DNA of 64,000 nucleotides from Diorhabda sublineata (GCF_026230105.1 NC_079477.1:14823001-14887000); one strand, 5' to 3'. Counted from the first letter of the stretch, positions 48,135 through 60,949 are shown. Notes: generated by a model not told the origin, from the letters alone. Program-made: numbers and translations.

Positions 48135-49550
48135 TGATATTTTTTCTTTACCAAACTAATAACTTGATAACAACATAAAATACTCATTATATAACTAACA
48201 CTAATAGCGTTAAGATACCACAATCAGAAAAAAAAGGAGATTTTTTGCAAGAGACTGCGAGTGTGCGACTTTGATGTTTCGACCGAAATTTTATTTGTCC
48301 GCATAATGAGAAGTCTTTATTTACTACTGAAGTCGTTCTTTAATTAAGACAATAAAGAAATTTTATATTCCATTATTCAACCGTCAGCTTTGTTTTGCTT
48401 TTGTTGGTTGTAACTTCAATTGAAAACGATAACAAATATGAACTTTAAATAGTTGTTTCAGAATGTTTATATTGAGCATTGTTCATAGAACATGGAAATA
48501 TTACAAAAATAAGTAATTAAGTTAATGAGACTTTTCAATCAAAAAAAAATGAAATTTCCATGCTAGTTATAAAATAACATCATTATTCTCCAATTATCAT
48601 TTAACTTTTCATCGAAAATGAAGAAATACTATTTTATTTTTATTCAAGAAATTCCTCTGAAAATATCAACTTGAAACTCCTTTGGACTATTCAACTGTCT
48701 GGGAAGTAGAGGGAAGCACTAGTCCAATGAGCTTTGCTTTATCGATTCACGGGAGATTCAGACTCATAGCAGTATAAAGAGAGTTTGAAACACGTGGCGC
48801 ATTAAATTCAAAAACTTTCGACTTGATTTTCAAATGGAAATATAATTATTCTAATTTCCAAATATACATTTTTAAAAATGTTTCAAGACTTGGTTTATGA
48901 CAATCTTAACCCTTTTTGCTGCCACATTACGTAGCAGCAGTACGAGCAAATCTCGTTTTTTTTTATCGTTGGATTTGATGCCTGGCGAAAATCAATAGCC
49001 ATTCACATGCGAACTGTTTTTATTGGTTTTTATGTTGGGCCATTTATATTAAAAATTCTACAATGTTAACCTATCAATAGATATTGATGATTCAAACACC
49101 GAAAAAGGCAGAAAATTGAGCAAATTATTGAAGAGATGCAAACTATGAGTTATGTACCTACGTTCTTTAAATTAAAAAGATTATAATAAGCTGGATAAAG
49201 TTCCTTTAGAAATCGCTAAACCATGGAATGTTTTGGAAGACACATTTTAAACCCTTTTCAACTAAAATTTGTTATCACTATACTTCTGATAATCCAGAAA
49301 TAAGCAAAATCTCTCCACGTTCTCATTTCTACCTATAAAAACATTCATAGAATAACATATTTTCCAAGGAGCAAGGCCCAGAGCTTAACCTGAATGGTTA
49401 TAATATCTTAAATATCCCGCGAAATATCCTATCAAGAATATAAATCGAATCAACAAACTATTTCATTCTCTATCATCTTTCTCACCATGTCATAAAACGG
49501 CTTAGAATGCTATCCGGTAGTCCTAACTTTCACCATATAAGTGATTCCTA
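48135..49550. other. no gene; possible piggyBac-like end at 48,906
   Basis: TTAACCCTTTTTGCTGCC at 48,906-48,923 resembles a piggyBac-family terminus (TTAA then CCCTTT....GCC). An inverted partner next to another TTAA was not seen, so this could be coincidence. Nothing else was identified. Confidence 0.3.
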
Positions 49551-49554
49551 ATCG

Positions 49555-49870
49555 ATTATTCCAGTCGACGCCGACAAACCTAACATTATTTATCTCTCTT
49601 TTCAATACGCTGTATGATCAGATTGAGAGTTGAGAGTTTGTCGTAGCTGTTTAGTAACCAATAGGAGAGCTGTAATGGCCTCCGCATGCTTCGTTACACT
49701 GCCGGCAGATAGCACTTAAATAGCACGTTGTAAATTTTGTTTATTTCCCGCCCATATCGCCTCTAAAGGCGGTACTAGTTTTACGATCACGGCCCCACGT
49801 TCCCCTCCAAATTTAGCTGGAATTTTCAGTTGTTCTCTTTCTAACTACGTTGGTGGCTTTCATGCAAGGG
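49555..49870. promoter_or_regulatory. G+C-richer block with CCAAT motif, possible promoter or 5' exon
   Basis: About 300 bp with clearly raised G+C (CCAGTCGACGCCGAC, GCCGGCAGATAGC, CGGCCCCACGTTCCCC) inside A+T-rich DNA. It contains AACCAATAGG at about 49,657 and, 15 bp later, an ATG opening a 14-codon frame that ends in TAA. In insects such islands often mark promoters or first exons. No long frame or convincing donor was found, so it may also be a repeat. Confidence 0.2.
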
Positions 49871-49879
49871 ATGTCAAAA

Positions 49880-52150
49880 TGTGCGTTGGTTGAATAAAAG
49901 AAAGTATTAAGGCGAGCAATTTATAAAATAGAAAATTCATATTTTTTCATGTAGGCATATTTAATTTTGTAACAGTATATTTATGAAAATGAATGAAATG
50001 GATGTGGAATCATTTACAAAATACATTTAATTCGAATGTTTTACAATTTATATATGTAGGAATCTGTTTTGGTTGATAAAATACAATAACTATTTACATA
50101 CCAAGGGAGGAAAATGATGCGTTTCCATGTGTGGATATTTTGTTAACCGACGCGAGATATGAATATAGTTTTTCCTAATATACTTTGTGCTTTGAGAAAC
50201 TGCCACCAAGTGCATATTTAAGTGGATTATAATTAATAATTATTATACCTGCAAGTCAAAAATGTTTATGCTTGCTATCATTAATAACGCATCACTTATA
50301 AACAGAAGGATGGAGGAAGTAGTTTTAAATGTTTTGAAAATTTCGAACAAGAAAACTTAGAAATAAGATCGAGCGAAGCTAATGATGATTTATTAAAATT
50401 TCTTCTGAAATATCTCCTGTCATTGAAATACTGATTATTTTATCTCATTGACGATGGAGTGGTTTCAATTTTCCTCCCTCAAACAATTATAGTAGACAAA
50501 TTATATTGTTCTGAAAACCACCTAAATTGAATAACTATCTCATTGAACATGAGTTCATGAAGAGCACAATTGAATTAATACATATCATAATAAAATATGA
50601 ATGGTATAGAAATATAAATAAGAATTGCCCTTTTAGAACTTTATCTTATAGATACAGTCTTTTTAAAAAAATTGTCCACTGTAAATTGACATTTTGTCGT
50701 TTCTCACTTTTCAGGAAGGAGCTTAATTAGCTTTGAATTCTTTCATTTAAATTATGAGTTTTATCCAAAATAGGCTAAGATAAATTTTATTGATTTGTTT
50801 ATTCTAATTTGATTTTCCAATTATTAGCACAAATAAATATTTGCTGAATTTCTTGTCTAATATCTACAAAGAAACTCTCCGTCGGAAAACGAGTTTAATA
50901 TTTCGAAAGCCAACTCCTGAAATTTTGATTGGAAATAAGATTCACTTACTATATATGCATTAAATTTGCTTTTTAAGAAATCTTTACGAGTGTGTAGCTT
51001 TTAAAAATATAATCATTGCCAGGATTTTAACCTTCATCTGAACAGTGAATATTTTAACGTCTGTTGTAGAACGAGAATTTTTAAAAGCTTTCAAAACTTG
51101 GAATGGAATTTCTATCTTGTGAAAATAGCAAAAAAATATCACATTAATTAAAGATAAACGTATTAAACAGAGGTTTTAGCTAGTAGAACAATTACTTTAG
51201 TGCTATTTTTGTTGTTCTATTAATTAAAGGGGAATTGACAGAATGGACGCGGTTTGTTATCATTTGGGCGGAATATTGTATAGCATAATTAACTTCCTTA
51301 CCTTTCCCACCCATACTTAGAAGCTATGTTAATAGGTGCTAACTATTTAAATGAATTTTAAAATCATCATATTCAAATTCTAGACTATGTCTAGTACTTA
51401 CAATAAAAAACTAGCAAAGGAATAACGTAATTAAGTCACACGAAATGAACTATCCAGTAATATCCAGTAAACAGGAAAAAAATATAAAGTATACATGTTG
51501 GTAAATTTTTGATAAGAAAGTGTTTTGCAAGTGGCAAAAAGAATGGTAACAGTATTGATCAAGAACGAGGAAGCGAGGTAATGACTGAGAAAAGAGAAAT
51601 TCATGCAAAATCAAATATTAGAATAATGTAGAACAACAGTGTAAGAAAGAAACTCAATATTTTATAAACTTTGATGAAATTTGACTAACATTATTGCAAT
51701 GAAATAAAATAAAACTAGGTGTAATTAGAAAAAAATTAGTAATAATAACAAACTGGAGAGAAATATTTGAAAATATCCTTCAGAAAAATACGGACTACTT
51801 AATCTAAGACACAGTGAATACCAGAAATGATAATAACAACAGACAAGGAAGAAAAAGTATACTGATTATATGGTTTAAATAAATATTGAACCAACAAAAC
51901 ATAATAAAGAGGTGTCAAAGAATGGGCTTTAATAAAATAACTCATAAAAGAGAGATCAAAACTGAAAACCAATACTAAATTGTATTGTGTGATGTGACAA
52001 AATTTTTTGCAATGTACTTAGGTATATTGCAAAATATGGCAGGTAGTTATACAAAAAAATGTAAAAATCAAATAAATTTTGATTTTGAAAAAGATAATTC
52101 TCAAAGTATGTATGATCACAAATAATTACTGAAACATGTCTTGCAAAACG
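49880..52150. other. no gene supported
   Basis: A frame at 50,527-50,730 is open for 67 codons without a domain. At 51,735-51,800 the plus strand reads IITNWREIFENILQKN, which faintly resembles the 'W.E.F..LLN' linker of RTE-like LINEs; the match is too short to call. The minus-strand frame at 51,956-52,201 is probably the tail of the mariner that follows. Confidence 0.35.
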
Positions 52151-52159
52151 GGAAGTCTC

Positions 52160-52900
52160 ATTGAAATCAATATGATTGATATCGGATATACGATCTAACA
52201 AAGGAACAAGATATTTTTCAATATTTTCCTTAATCCATACACTTAGTCTAGCGGAGCTTTAGCCTATCCAAACAAGCTTCTCAAAATAGGCGTTTACGTA
52301 TGCAACTATGTCCTCGTCTGATGAAAACCTCTCTCCTACAAGTGAAACTTCAAGATTAGTAAATAGGAACAATCGCAGGAGGCAGATTTGGTCAACCAAT
52401 TTTTGCAATTTCTACCTTTACCTTATCAAGCAATGATACAAAATACTTTCTCTTCTGTTATTGTTTTACAGTATGGAAAATAGTGGATAGACACAATCCT
52501 ACAAATCTGTCGCTATAACTTTTGTGATTGATGTAACCGTTTTTGTATTTTTAGCTCTTTTTAATCAACTGTTTGTTTTTTTTTCATCTTAGAAGTATAG
52601 TGCTGGACCCAGGCTTCAATTATGAATCGACGCAAATAATCCAAGTAATTTTGGTTAAATGTCTTAAATCTTAATGCTTTGGAAATGTTCTTTCGAGTGA
52701 GCTTTTGATCATAACTCAGCAAACGCGGCACTCGATAGGAGAATACTTTTTTGATATTGCCAATAGCCTCTTTTATCTCTCTTACCTAAATGCGACGGTC
52801 ATCTACTGCCATTTGGTGCACTTTTTCGATGTTATCGCTAGTTGTACCAGGTTTTCGCTGACATCCTCTGTTTGAGGTAGAAATCTCTTTAGGTAACCCT
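52160..52900 (-). pseudogene. mariner transposase, decayed
   Basis: The minus strand from 52,900 reads SDNIEKVHQMAVDDRRI, a stop, VREIKEAIGN, RVPRLLSYDQKLTRKNISKA and YLRRFIIEAWVQHYTSK (for 'D.TWVHHYTPE', so the first Asp is lost). Then come a worn region, SLLDKVKVEIAKIG and FSSDEDIVAYVNAYFEKL (for 'FSSNEEVI.AV..YF..L'). The spacing fits a full mariner of the mellifera/SETMAR type, similar in style to the scrap at 19.6 kb. The 'HDNA' and 'SPDLAP.D' boxes are unreadable. Stops are frequent. Confidence 0.82.
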
Positions 52901-53513
52901 TGTATATAACGAAAGCTCATTCAAACAATTTTTATAACATCAAATAATTTTTTTCCTCCCTTGTTATTAAAATAATAATAAGATCCGTTGATTCTTTAAC
53001 TTATAGTTGAATGAACTTTTTCTAAATTACAACAAACTCACAAAAATTAAGTGGGTCCAAGCCCAGAGTGACTCTAGTCTAACTGGTATGAGAATCCATA
53101 AAGATCAACGGCCGATTACTAGCACTTCCTAGCAAACAATTTGGAAAATAACTAAAACTATGAAAAGTCAAAAGTTGTTTGAGCCTCTCATTTTAATGTC
53201 TCCCTAGTTATATTTACATAAATTTGATATAAACAAGAAGACACTCACTTCTGAACTAACAAGTTTATGGAGACATTTATTTGGTAACTTCAATAATCAC
53301 AATAAATATACAGGTTGATGTTATTTTCTAATCTAAGTACGCACAAGTATTTAAAAGACCAACTAGAGAAGACATCACACTAGTAGAAAAGTAATAAAAA
53401 ATATTAACAGCGAAACCAATATCGACATGAACTTTTAAAATCACAGAGATAAATTGACGTGTACAATAAAGGCTCACCTATTGAAATAAATTGATAATAA
53501 AGGCATTTAAAAA

Positions 53514-53927
53514 TCATTTTGAAGTACAACTACAAGGTATGAATCGAATAAACCCCTTGTTTTTTATGAATATACGATAAGGTAACAGACCTGTACTTTG
53601 AAACTGACCTGAAGGTTTCCTAGTTTTATAATCGCTGATAACTTTAAACCAATATAAGGTAGGTACGGTGAAGAAATAGAATGTCGCATACAAAAAGTTC
53701 AGTTTAGCAAGACTCTGATATGGAATGAAGTATACGAAAAGTGCAAGTAATGAATAGATCATTGAATATTCTATTTCTTTGTGTGGTCTATAATTACGAG
53801 TAAGTAATATACAGAAACTTCTCAAAGATATGTTATTTTCGTAAAACAAAACCTCTTTTATATTTTTCAAATAAAAAATACATGTAAATAACATTTGTTT
53901 AATAATAAAGTGATTGTGATGATACAA
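53514..53927 (-). CDS. unassigned 137-codon open frame
   Basis: One of the longest open frames of the window. It starts MYHHNHFIIKQMLFTC and contains a hydrophobic stretch (YSLLALFVYFIP, LYATFYFFTVPTLYW) that could form two membrane segments, followed by a more polar, basic end (SDYKTRKPSGQFQ, KNKGFIRFIP). I recognise no family. No splice sites or polyadenylation signal stand out, and A+T-rich antisense-type composition can produce Phe/Tyr/Ile-rich chance frames. It could be a piece of a membrane protein gene or nothing. Confidence 0.12.
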   Translation of the reverse strand: MYHHNHFIIKQMLFTCIFYLKNIKEVLFYENNISLRSFCILLTRNYRPHKEIEYSMIYSLLALFVYFIPYQSLAKLNFLYATFYFFTVPTLYWFKVISDYKTRKPSGQFQSTGLLPYRIFIKNKGFIRFIPCSCTSK

Positions 53928-53934
53928 AGATCAG

Positions 53935-55850
53935 ACACAATGCAATCAATTATTTTGTATGTGTCATATTTTTAGGATATAATATATGTATTTATCAGTT
54001 TTGATTAAGGTTATCAGTTTTGTAGTTTAGTATAAGCTCGCTTATCAATATTAAGTTACATTATATAGATAATTATATGAACTAAAAATGGATTTAATCA
54101 ACTATATTATCGGTATATCCGATCGGCAGTAGTGGAGAGGTATGAATTATCTATAATATTCTAATCTAATTATAAATTAACTTATTAGTTGTGTTTTCCA
54201 CTGTTAAAATTATTGGTGAAATCACAATATTTGTACAAAATAATGGTTAAGTAAAATTACAAACCAATTGATAGTAATTCAGAATTATGTAATAAGCTAC
54301 ACACATATCAATATTTTACAAAATGTGGAAAACGTTTTACATTTATAAGCATTATTAGCAATTATATTGAGAAATAACATAAACTTCATACTAAATCACA
54401 AATAAATTTCAGGAATTATTTATTAATCGATTTATTTAAAATTGACAATACTTAATATTTCTTTCATAACTTAAATTACGAAATTACTCAATGTCATAGT
54501 GAAGAAAAATTATTGGAAAAATTTACAAACCTTTATTATTTGTTCAACCTTATTTTAATGATAATTTCCTAAAATAAGAAAATTTAAAAATGTTTTGTAC
54601 ATCATGTAGCTTAATTAATTATAAAAACTGTTTTCCCAATAGGTATGCCTCTTACGCTTCTATTGTAAAAATACCATAGAAATTTTTAACAGTATACTCG
54701 TATCTATTTCACTGCCATGTTTGATATTTTAGGAATTTTTGGTAAAGTAATGATTTAAATTATCTTATTAGGTTGATATAGTCTGCATTTGTCGCTATGA
54801 GAGTGCCACAATATTGCTACTACTAGCAAATGATTGGAACATGAACGATTCTACCAGAAAACCTAATTCTCATGTGTGGTTTTCAAATTTTCAAACTTGT
54901 CTGCAATTCTAAATGTTACATTGTGGTGCTCCACGTAATTCTACGTCGATGGCAGCCTTTACTCTTACTGCATCCTATTCAACCTCATTTTCATTTAGTC
55001 ATTGTCGAATTTTAACTTCTTTATTAATCGAATACGGTGCACGTTTAGAAATGTTATGCATTATTAAAATAAAGTGATCTTTGATACCACTAATTCAAAT
55101 CACAGTTCGAAGGGATCTAGCTAAATTTTTCCCAATAGTGTCTAAACTATTATTATATTTTTCTCTCGGAATCCACTTCTACAAGAGTAAAAATCAAGTA
55201 AGGAAAGCCCACAGTTGCCATACCCTTTACAATATTCTTCTCTTCAATGTGGCTTCTTCGTTATATATATAAGAATGGTTTCTACAAATTGCATGTTCTG
55301 TCACATATTGCATTACATAGTTCAAGTTGAAATGCGAAGTGATTCTTGTTTCTAACCACTTCAAGTAATTGTTCTATGCTATGTATATCTGTCGATTCCT
55401 GGGTGTTCCTCAACCGGGAGATTCGCCACTGCGGTCCTCTATTATGTCCTCCATTATAATTTGGAGAATCCTACAATGAGTGCTTCATTTCCTCGCATAG
55501 CCATCCATGATATTCTTAGGATTCGTCTATGAAACCATGGTTATTGTATTACAAACTAAAATATGAACTCTCCTCCGACTGACTGTTAAACCAGTTAGTA
55601 AAAGTCTTTTTTACCTTCTTACTAAGTTTTAGAAGCTCATAAATTATGCATGATACTAGGTGGTCTTGATCGTTCTTCTTTATGGAAGTTTATTTCTTTT
55701 CATTGAAAAGCTTATAGCATTTACATACATTCCTCCTTGTTCAGCTCTAACCTCACACTCAATCAAGGCATTTAAGAGTTTAGGGAGAAGATAGATTCTC
55801 TGGAGGACGCGATATTGAGTACGCCTGACCATGGCCTAGTGACTAGGGAC
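53935..55850. other. no gene supported; mariner-terminus-like string at 54,767
   Basis: ATTAGGTTGATATAGTCTGC at 54,767 resembles the outer bases of some mariner inverted repeats, but no transposase or partner follows. The minus-strand stretch 55,470-55,290 has a frame open for about 55 codons (RLRNTQESTDIHSIEQLLE and onward) without a known domain; it may belong to another worn element. Confidence 0.3.
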
Positions 55851-55859
55851 ATCAACGAT

Positions 55860-57592
55860 CGAGTTGTAGAATAGGGAATGCTTCATTTAAATTCTCGAAT
55901 CAGGTTTGGAATGGACATGATTTCCAGAAGAGGTCTATCAGTCCTCAATGTTGAGAATAACACAACGTTCCGTCGACCAGGATATACCCAGATGGTTCAG
56001 GATATTTCCTTGGCGCCAGAGATACTGATGCAATGCGTGGAAGAAGTTCACATGATCGAGGAATACATAATGTTAAACAGAAAGCTGCTCTTATAAGAAA
56101 ATGAGGAAAAAGTTTCCGAAGATGGAATGTGAATAGGATGGGAGTAAATATATTTGCAGTTAAAATAAGGAAAGATATTGCAACGCTACATGCGATGCGA
56201 CCATGGTGGGAAATAAGCGGTAGCACTTATTGAGATAATGATAACGAATTTTGTGTCAGTATGTAAAGCTTCCATGCTGAATTAGAAACCTTGATACAAC
56301 AAGAGAACTTTATATTGATGGAACGACAATGGCAAAGGCAAATGCTAGGTTGAAAGAATATAGGGCAGCTGGACAAGAGTTACGCAAAACCATATCAAGA
56401 AACAAGATTTCTCACTGGAAAAAGTTATGTGAGGATATCAATCAGGATCTCTGAAAGTTATGTTGCAAGATTGTAACTCAACAAAAGGAGGCCTTGAAGA
56501 CACTGAACAGAATGGATGAACCCACCTTGGAGAGATATAGCCTCCGTCTATTGTTCGGTGTATTCAATTCCTGCTTGCGAACGGGAGTTTTCTGTTCATG
56601 ATGGAACATGGGTCTAGCTCCAAGACAATATTAATTTAGGTGAAGCGCTTCACAGCTTGAGCTGAGAGTTACAATCATTGCTCTGGACGTTAAAAATGCC
56701 TTCAATTTGGCAAGATAGTGTGACATGCTTCACGCATTGGAATATAATTTATATCCATACGCGAAGGTATGGATAAGATTTTGGATAGTTACTTGAAGAC
56801 CCGAGGCCTGGTGTGTTTCACCACTTAGTGACAGCACAGAATGGCAGTGGTAGCAGAACCGTCAGCATTCAACAGTCGGACCGGATATTTGGAACATCAA
56901 TCTATTGTGACAAGGGATTTCCGACGGGACATTATTAGTAGGAAATGCTTCCGATGTGTAAGAATAACATTATTGTTATTCAAGTGGTATACGAGCAGCT
57001 TGAAACCAACAGCCAAGTATCTTGGAATAGCCATAACATATGAAATCAGATTCGCTTTACGGCTGACAAAGTCGTTACGAGTGTTAATGACCAATGTCGG
57101 TAGACCGGCGAGGAGTGAGTTAAGTCTTGTAAATACTTTTGCATAGTGCGGAGCACCACAACTGCAAAGAAGAGCGACGTCGAGAGTAGTTTCAGCTAAT
57201 CCGATAGTCTCGGAACCAGCTATGATTGTGATTGCCGAAATTATTCCGGTGAAACTACTTGCTTCGAAAAATAGGGCAATATACCTGAGTAAGGCAGAGA
57301 GATTTGGGATGAAAAACTACAGGAACAATGTACTAGTACGATAACCTAATGAAAACATTCTTGGGAGCAAGGTCAAAGAGGGGGGTGAACGAAGCCATTG
57401 GTACCTCGCGTGAACGTGGTAAGAAAGGCACCATGGTGGAATTGGGTACTATCTTATACAACTATGTTCGAACATGAGTATTTTGCACGCAACTTGTACA
57501 CGATGGGCAAGAGGGATTCATCCGAATGCTCCTACTGCGATGGAATGCAGGATTATACTTTGCACACGTTTTCCTACTGCGAACGATGAAAA
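55860..57592 (+). pseudogene. R1-clade LINE, endonuclease end to zinc knuckle, decayed
   Basis: Plus strand, in order. At 55,900-56,070 is the end of the endonuclease (LSVLNVENNTTFRRPGY, DISLAPEILMQCVEE). At 56,340-56,510 is the linker (YRAAGQELRKTIS, ISHWKKLCEDINQDLWK, KIVTQQKEALKT). At 56,674-56,710 the reverse transcriptase motif A reads IIALDVKNAFN. At 57,008-57,030 comes KYLGIAITYEI. The thumb follows, with GAPQLQRRATSRVV and IAEIIPVKLLASKN. At 57,400-57,590 is the C-terminal domain RKAPWWNWVLSYTTM with FEHEYFARNLYTMGK, and a Cys-His knuckle C-x2-C-x8-H-x4-C in SSECSYCDGMQDYTLH...C. This is the layout of R1/TRAS-like elements. The fingers and the YADD box are deleted or unreadable, and the copy is broken by many stops. 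Many R1-clade families insert at fixed targets; the flanks here are not rDNA. Confidence 0.88.
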
Positions 57593-57639
57593 AAATATAC
57601 ATTTTCGTCATTCATTATTCGTTTACTAATTGAAATGAT

Positions 57640-57990
57640 GACAAATGACCATCACTGACAGATACGTGAAATGTAATAGTTACAACAAGATGGTACTCCA
57701 CCTCACTATGCCTGTGTGGTGAGGTCAAAAGATGGATTGGAAGGCGTGGTTTTATCGAATGGCACACTCTATCACTCGACATTCTTTTAGAATATTTCCT
57801 GTGAGGTCAATTGGAAAACATCGTTTATAAAACAAATCCTGCCAATATTCAGGAATTAAAACAAAGGATTACCACAGAGATAAGACGAATTGAGTGGTCA
57901 GGGATGCTGCAAAATGTATTGCAAAGTTTTGAAAATCGCATAGCTTGTTGTATTGAAGTAAATGGACAACATATCGAGCTCACTCACTGA
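57640..57990 (+). pseudogene. IS630/Tc1-like transposase, C-terminal third
   Basis: The plus strand reads QDGTPPHYACVVR (second catalytic Asp region), RWIGRRGFIEWHTLSLDIL (for 'RWIGR.GPIEWPPRSPDLTP'), GQLENIVYKTNPANIQELKQ, TTEIRRIEWSGMLQNV and ENRIACCIEVNGQHIEL. It belongs to the same broad family as the decayed transposase at 12.2-12.8 kb but covers the opposite part. The N-terminal two thirds are absent, because the sequence joins the R1 LINE directly upstream. The 'SPDL' box is changed to SLDI. Confidence 0.85.
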
Positions 57991-58443
57991 CACTAGACCT
58001 TGTTATGAGATTTGTATTAGCAATTAAATTATTAAATAATATTCAAATTAAACGAGTTTATTCGATCGTAGCCACCTAAATGTACAATATTTTTTGGAAC
58101 TTTGGTGGATATACTGTAAATGAAAGATCTGACATCAATACAATCATAATACCGGCCGTATCACAAGACCCTTCCGCACAAAAATTTATAAAAATTGTAC
58201 AAGTCGTTTCAGAGATAATTGAGGCGTTCAATACATAAAACTCACTCTGTACATTCAATAACAAATTCATGGGATACCTTGCATAAAATTTAATTACCAT
58301 GTGCCGGTAGTTTCGGCGGAATAAAAAAAAATGTGTATAAATTTTTTCACGCAACGAATTCTATCATTAAATCGTTGACGTTAGGAGCATTTTTTACCAA
58401 ACAATTCCCAAACTTTTTTTAATTTTCTATCTGTCCTCGAGAT

Positions 58444-58472
58444 GGGGTAACCTTTTTTTGAAACACCCTATA
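58444..58472. repeat. 3' terminal repeat of the Tc1-like element
   Basis: GGGGTAACCTTTTTTTGAAACACCCTATA; read inward from the end it is TATAGGGTGTTTCAAAAAAA. TA followed by AGGGTGTTTC is a common terminus of this transposon family. It lies about 450 bp after the readable C-terminus. The 5' partner is not present, which agrees with 5' truncation. Confidence 0.55.
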
Positions 58473-58479
58473 GACTATT

Positions 58480-60260
58480 CCCACAAATACTTTTTTTCAT
58501 TTTAAAATAAACTACAGGTAAATTCTGCTTTTTATTTCTCCTGCATACCTTTCTATGAATATTCAGCTTCGTCAATAGTTCTAATTAAAAACTTTCACCT
58601 ACCTTCACTATTTTTAGTCATCAGATGTGATGAAAATATAGTTTTCTTATGTTCAAACATTTTTCAGCTTGACAACTCATTTGTTCAATTCTATTTTAAA
58701 CTCCCTTCTGAGTACATGAAGCATTCTACTAATTAAAAGGCATCGGGGTCACGACGCGACGTAAACAAAAACGACTCTACGACGAATATATTCTAGAACA
58801 TCAAAGAACAAGCGTTAGTTATAATTAATTCACATTGTGATGATATTACGATAATAAATTTATTGTAATCTGACAATTTGTTAGGGAGATTCAATAAACA
58901 CATGAAAACTTCAACAAACAACCTAATCGTTTGATCTCTACAGGGCGAGCCATATGTAATGATCTGACTATTTATTTGTTTTAGATTGGGGTTCTGTGCA
59001 ATAAGTTCGTTTTCGCAATGCACTTTTTTAAGTTTGCATGATGAAATCTTCTTTGAAAAATTGGCAAGTTCTTGAAATTTTATCCTGATTATATAAATAA
59101 TTATATAAAATTAATTTTTCGTAAAGTTTGTTGCGAGGTTCCGAAAAGTGATGACTCAATAAATGAAGGATTTACTAATTTCTCAATTCTTGTTGGATTC
59201 GCATGTGCAAGCCTTTGTAGTAAAATTTAAATGTGATATTATTACTAGCCTGTACAATTCCATAACTACTATATGCAATAATAATTTCTTATTATCGAAA
59301 TAAACTGAATACAACAATAATGACCATATAATATTTACCTACAGGGTACACACCAATTTGGCTTTAGAAATTTTCAACGATAAAAATTTGATCCATTACG
59401 CTGGACCAATACTATTTTCACTACTTCAATTGGTCAACCCAAAGGTTTTGCATTGTGACAACGACAATTAAGGACAATCGCGGCCTTTGAATGAATACCT
59501 ACTGATAGTTAACATTATTGCAAGTACGATCGTGTATTTTGAATTATTTTTTATTAAAACAGCCGCTCATCTTTCGAATGGAAACTGATATGTCAAATTT
59601 GGTTCGAAGTAGCATTTATTCCATTCATATTGGAAATATATTATATATTATATTTTCAATTATATTCATATTGCTAGAGTTATACTGGACATGTATATTA
59701 TAGCTCTTCGTTCAGTTCGAAAATATTGATGAATGCTATAATTAGAAACGGCCTTCTCCATTCAATTTTTGATATCAGTTCAATTAATTTTCCCTGTGCC
59801 TAATATCTCGGTGCGTGCAGATAACCGTTCTTAATTTATTACACTTTCTTCTCCATAGTTTCTGCACTCGCTGCTATTTTTTAATTTCGGTTTCCTACTT
59901 TTTCCTCATCATCATCATAATCAGTGAACCAAAGGGCACTTGTCAATTTATGTTGACGAGCGCCCTTCATTTTCTTCTATTTTTGACTCCCTGTAACCAG
60001 GTGAACCGGTTCACATAAAATTTTAAAAAAAATCACCAAAAATCCCCAAACTTCGAAGAACCTATTTTAATTGCTAGAACTCTCTTTTCGTTCTCATCTG
60101 GCCAATGGTCATAGCTTTCCTCCTTTCAGTTAGGACAGCACAACCCTTCGCAACCACCACAACCCCAGCCCTGCAGAGGAGCAGCTCCTATATCAGGGCC
60201 AACTCCAACAAACCTTCCTTCTGTAAAACATTTCCCATATCCTATCTGAAAATTATTCAA
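58480..60260. other. no gene supported
   Basis: Frames at 59,518-59,703, 59,815-60,018 and 60,105-60,329 are short and unassigned. The block 60,090-60,240 is richer in G+C and C-biased (CAACCACCACAACCCCAGCC) and could be a piece of a LINE untranslated region. GCACTTGTCAATT and GACGAGCGCCCTT near 59,937 are unremarkable. Confidence 0.35.
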
Positions 60261-60264
60261 CGAA

Positions 60265-60280
60265 TCTCTCTCTCTCTCTT
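60265..60280. repeat. (TC)n microsatellite
   Basis: Eight TC units followed by TTTC. A simple-sequence repeat. Confidence 0.85.
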
Positions 60281-60330
60281 TCTATTTCTGGCCATTTCTG
60301 TAGCCTTTTTCCATATTCAGTTTATCTGAT

Positions 60331-60400
60331 GAATTGTTTCTCGATGGTTCCTCTCCATGTTTGTACTGGTCTGTCTCTTTTAGTTTTGTCTGTTATATTA
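60331..60400 (-). pseudogene. possible LINE C-terminal scrap
   Basis: The minus strand reads TKRDRPVQTWRGTIEKQF, which fits the '.RGRP..TW...VE.D' motif near the end of several LINE reverse transcriptases. The sequence up to 60,950 would be upstream of it in the same sense but is unreadable. A single motif only. Confidence 0.35.
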
Positions 60401-60949
60401 TAATGTAATGTTTGGTTGTGTTTTAACCGCTATGTATATTTTCGGTTTTTATTATGTTACTTATTTTATTTGGTCGAAATATTTTGGATATAATTCATAG
60501 CCATCTGTTGATGAACGCATTTTCTGAAACATCATATTTCCATATATTGATTTCCATTTTTTGTTAGCTGACATATATGTCTATCTACTTTCTTTAGTTT
60601 TGATTTAAAGTGGTTCCTACATAGGAGATGGAACGGCTCTGGAATGTACATTCTCATGAATTTACCTAGTTTATTTAGTATTTCTCAACAATTCATGTTC
60701 CACTTAGACGTGATTCTGTTAGTTAATCGCTTTCATGTTTAGTTAACTATCATAGAGGATAGCTTTATCGATTTTACAGTAGCTCCTGTCCAAATTGAAT
60801 TCTGTTTATCTTCCAATCTCTATAACTTTATTAAGTATAGCTTTTCCACTTATTTTTTTCACTATACAATTTTTTGGGCTTCTCGTAGTTGCCTGTGTTC
60901 ACCTTTGATTATCCTGATCGTAGACTGATAATTGATATGAAGTTAATTA

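Noticed and set aside
54767..54800. Mariner insertion end
   Set aside because: The string resembles a mariner terminus, but no transposase or second terminus could be found in the following kilobase.
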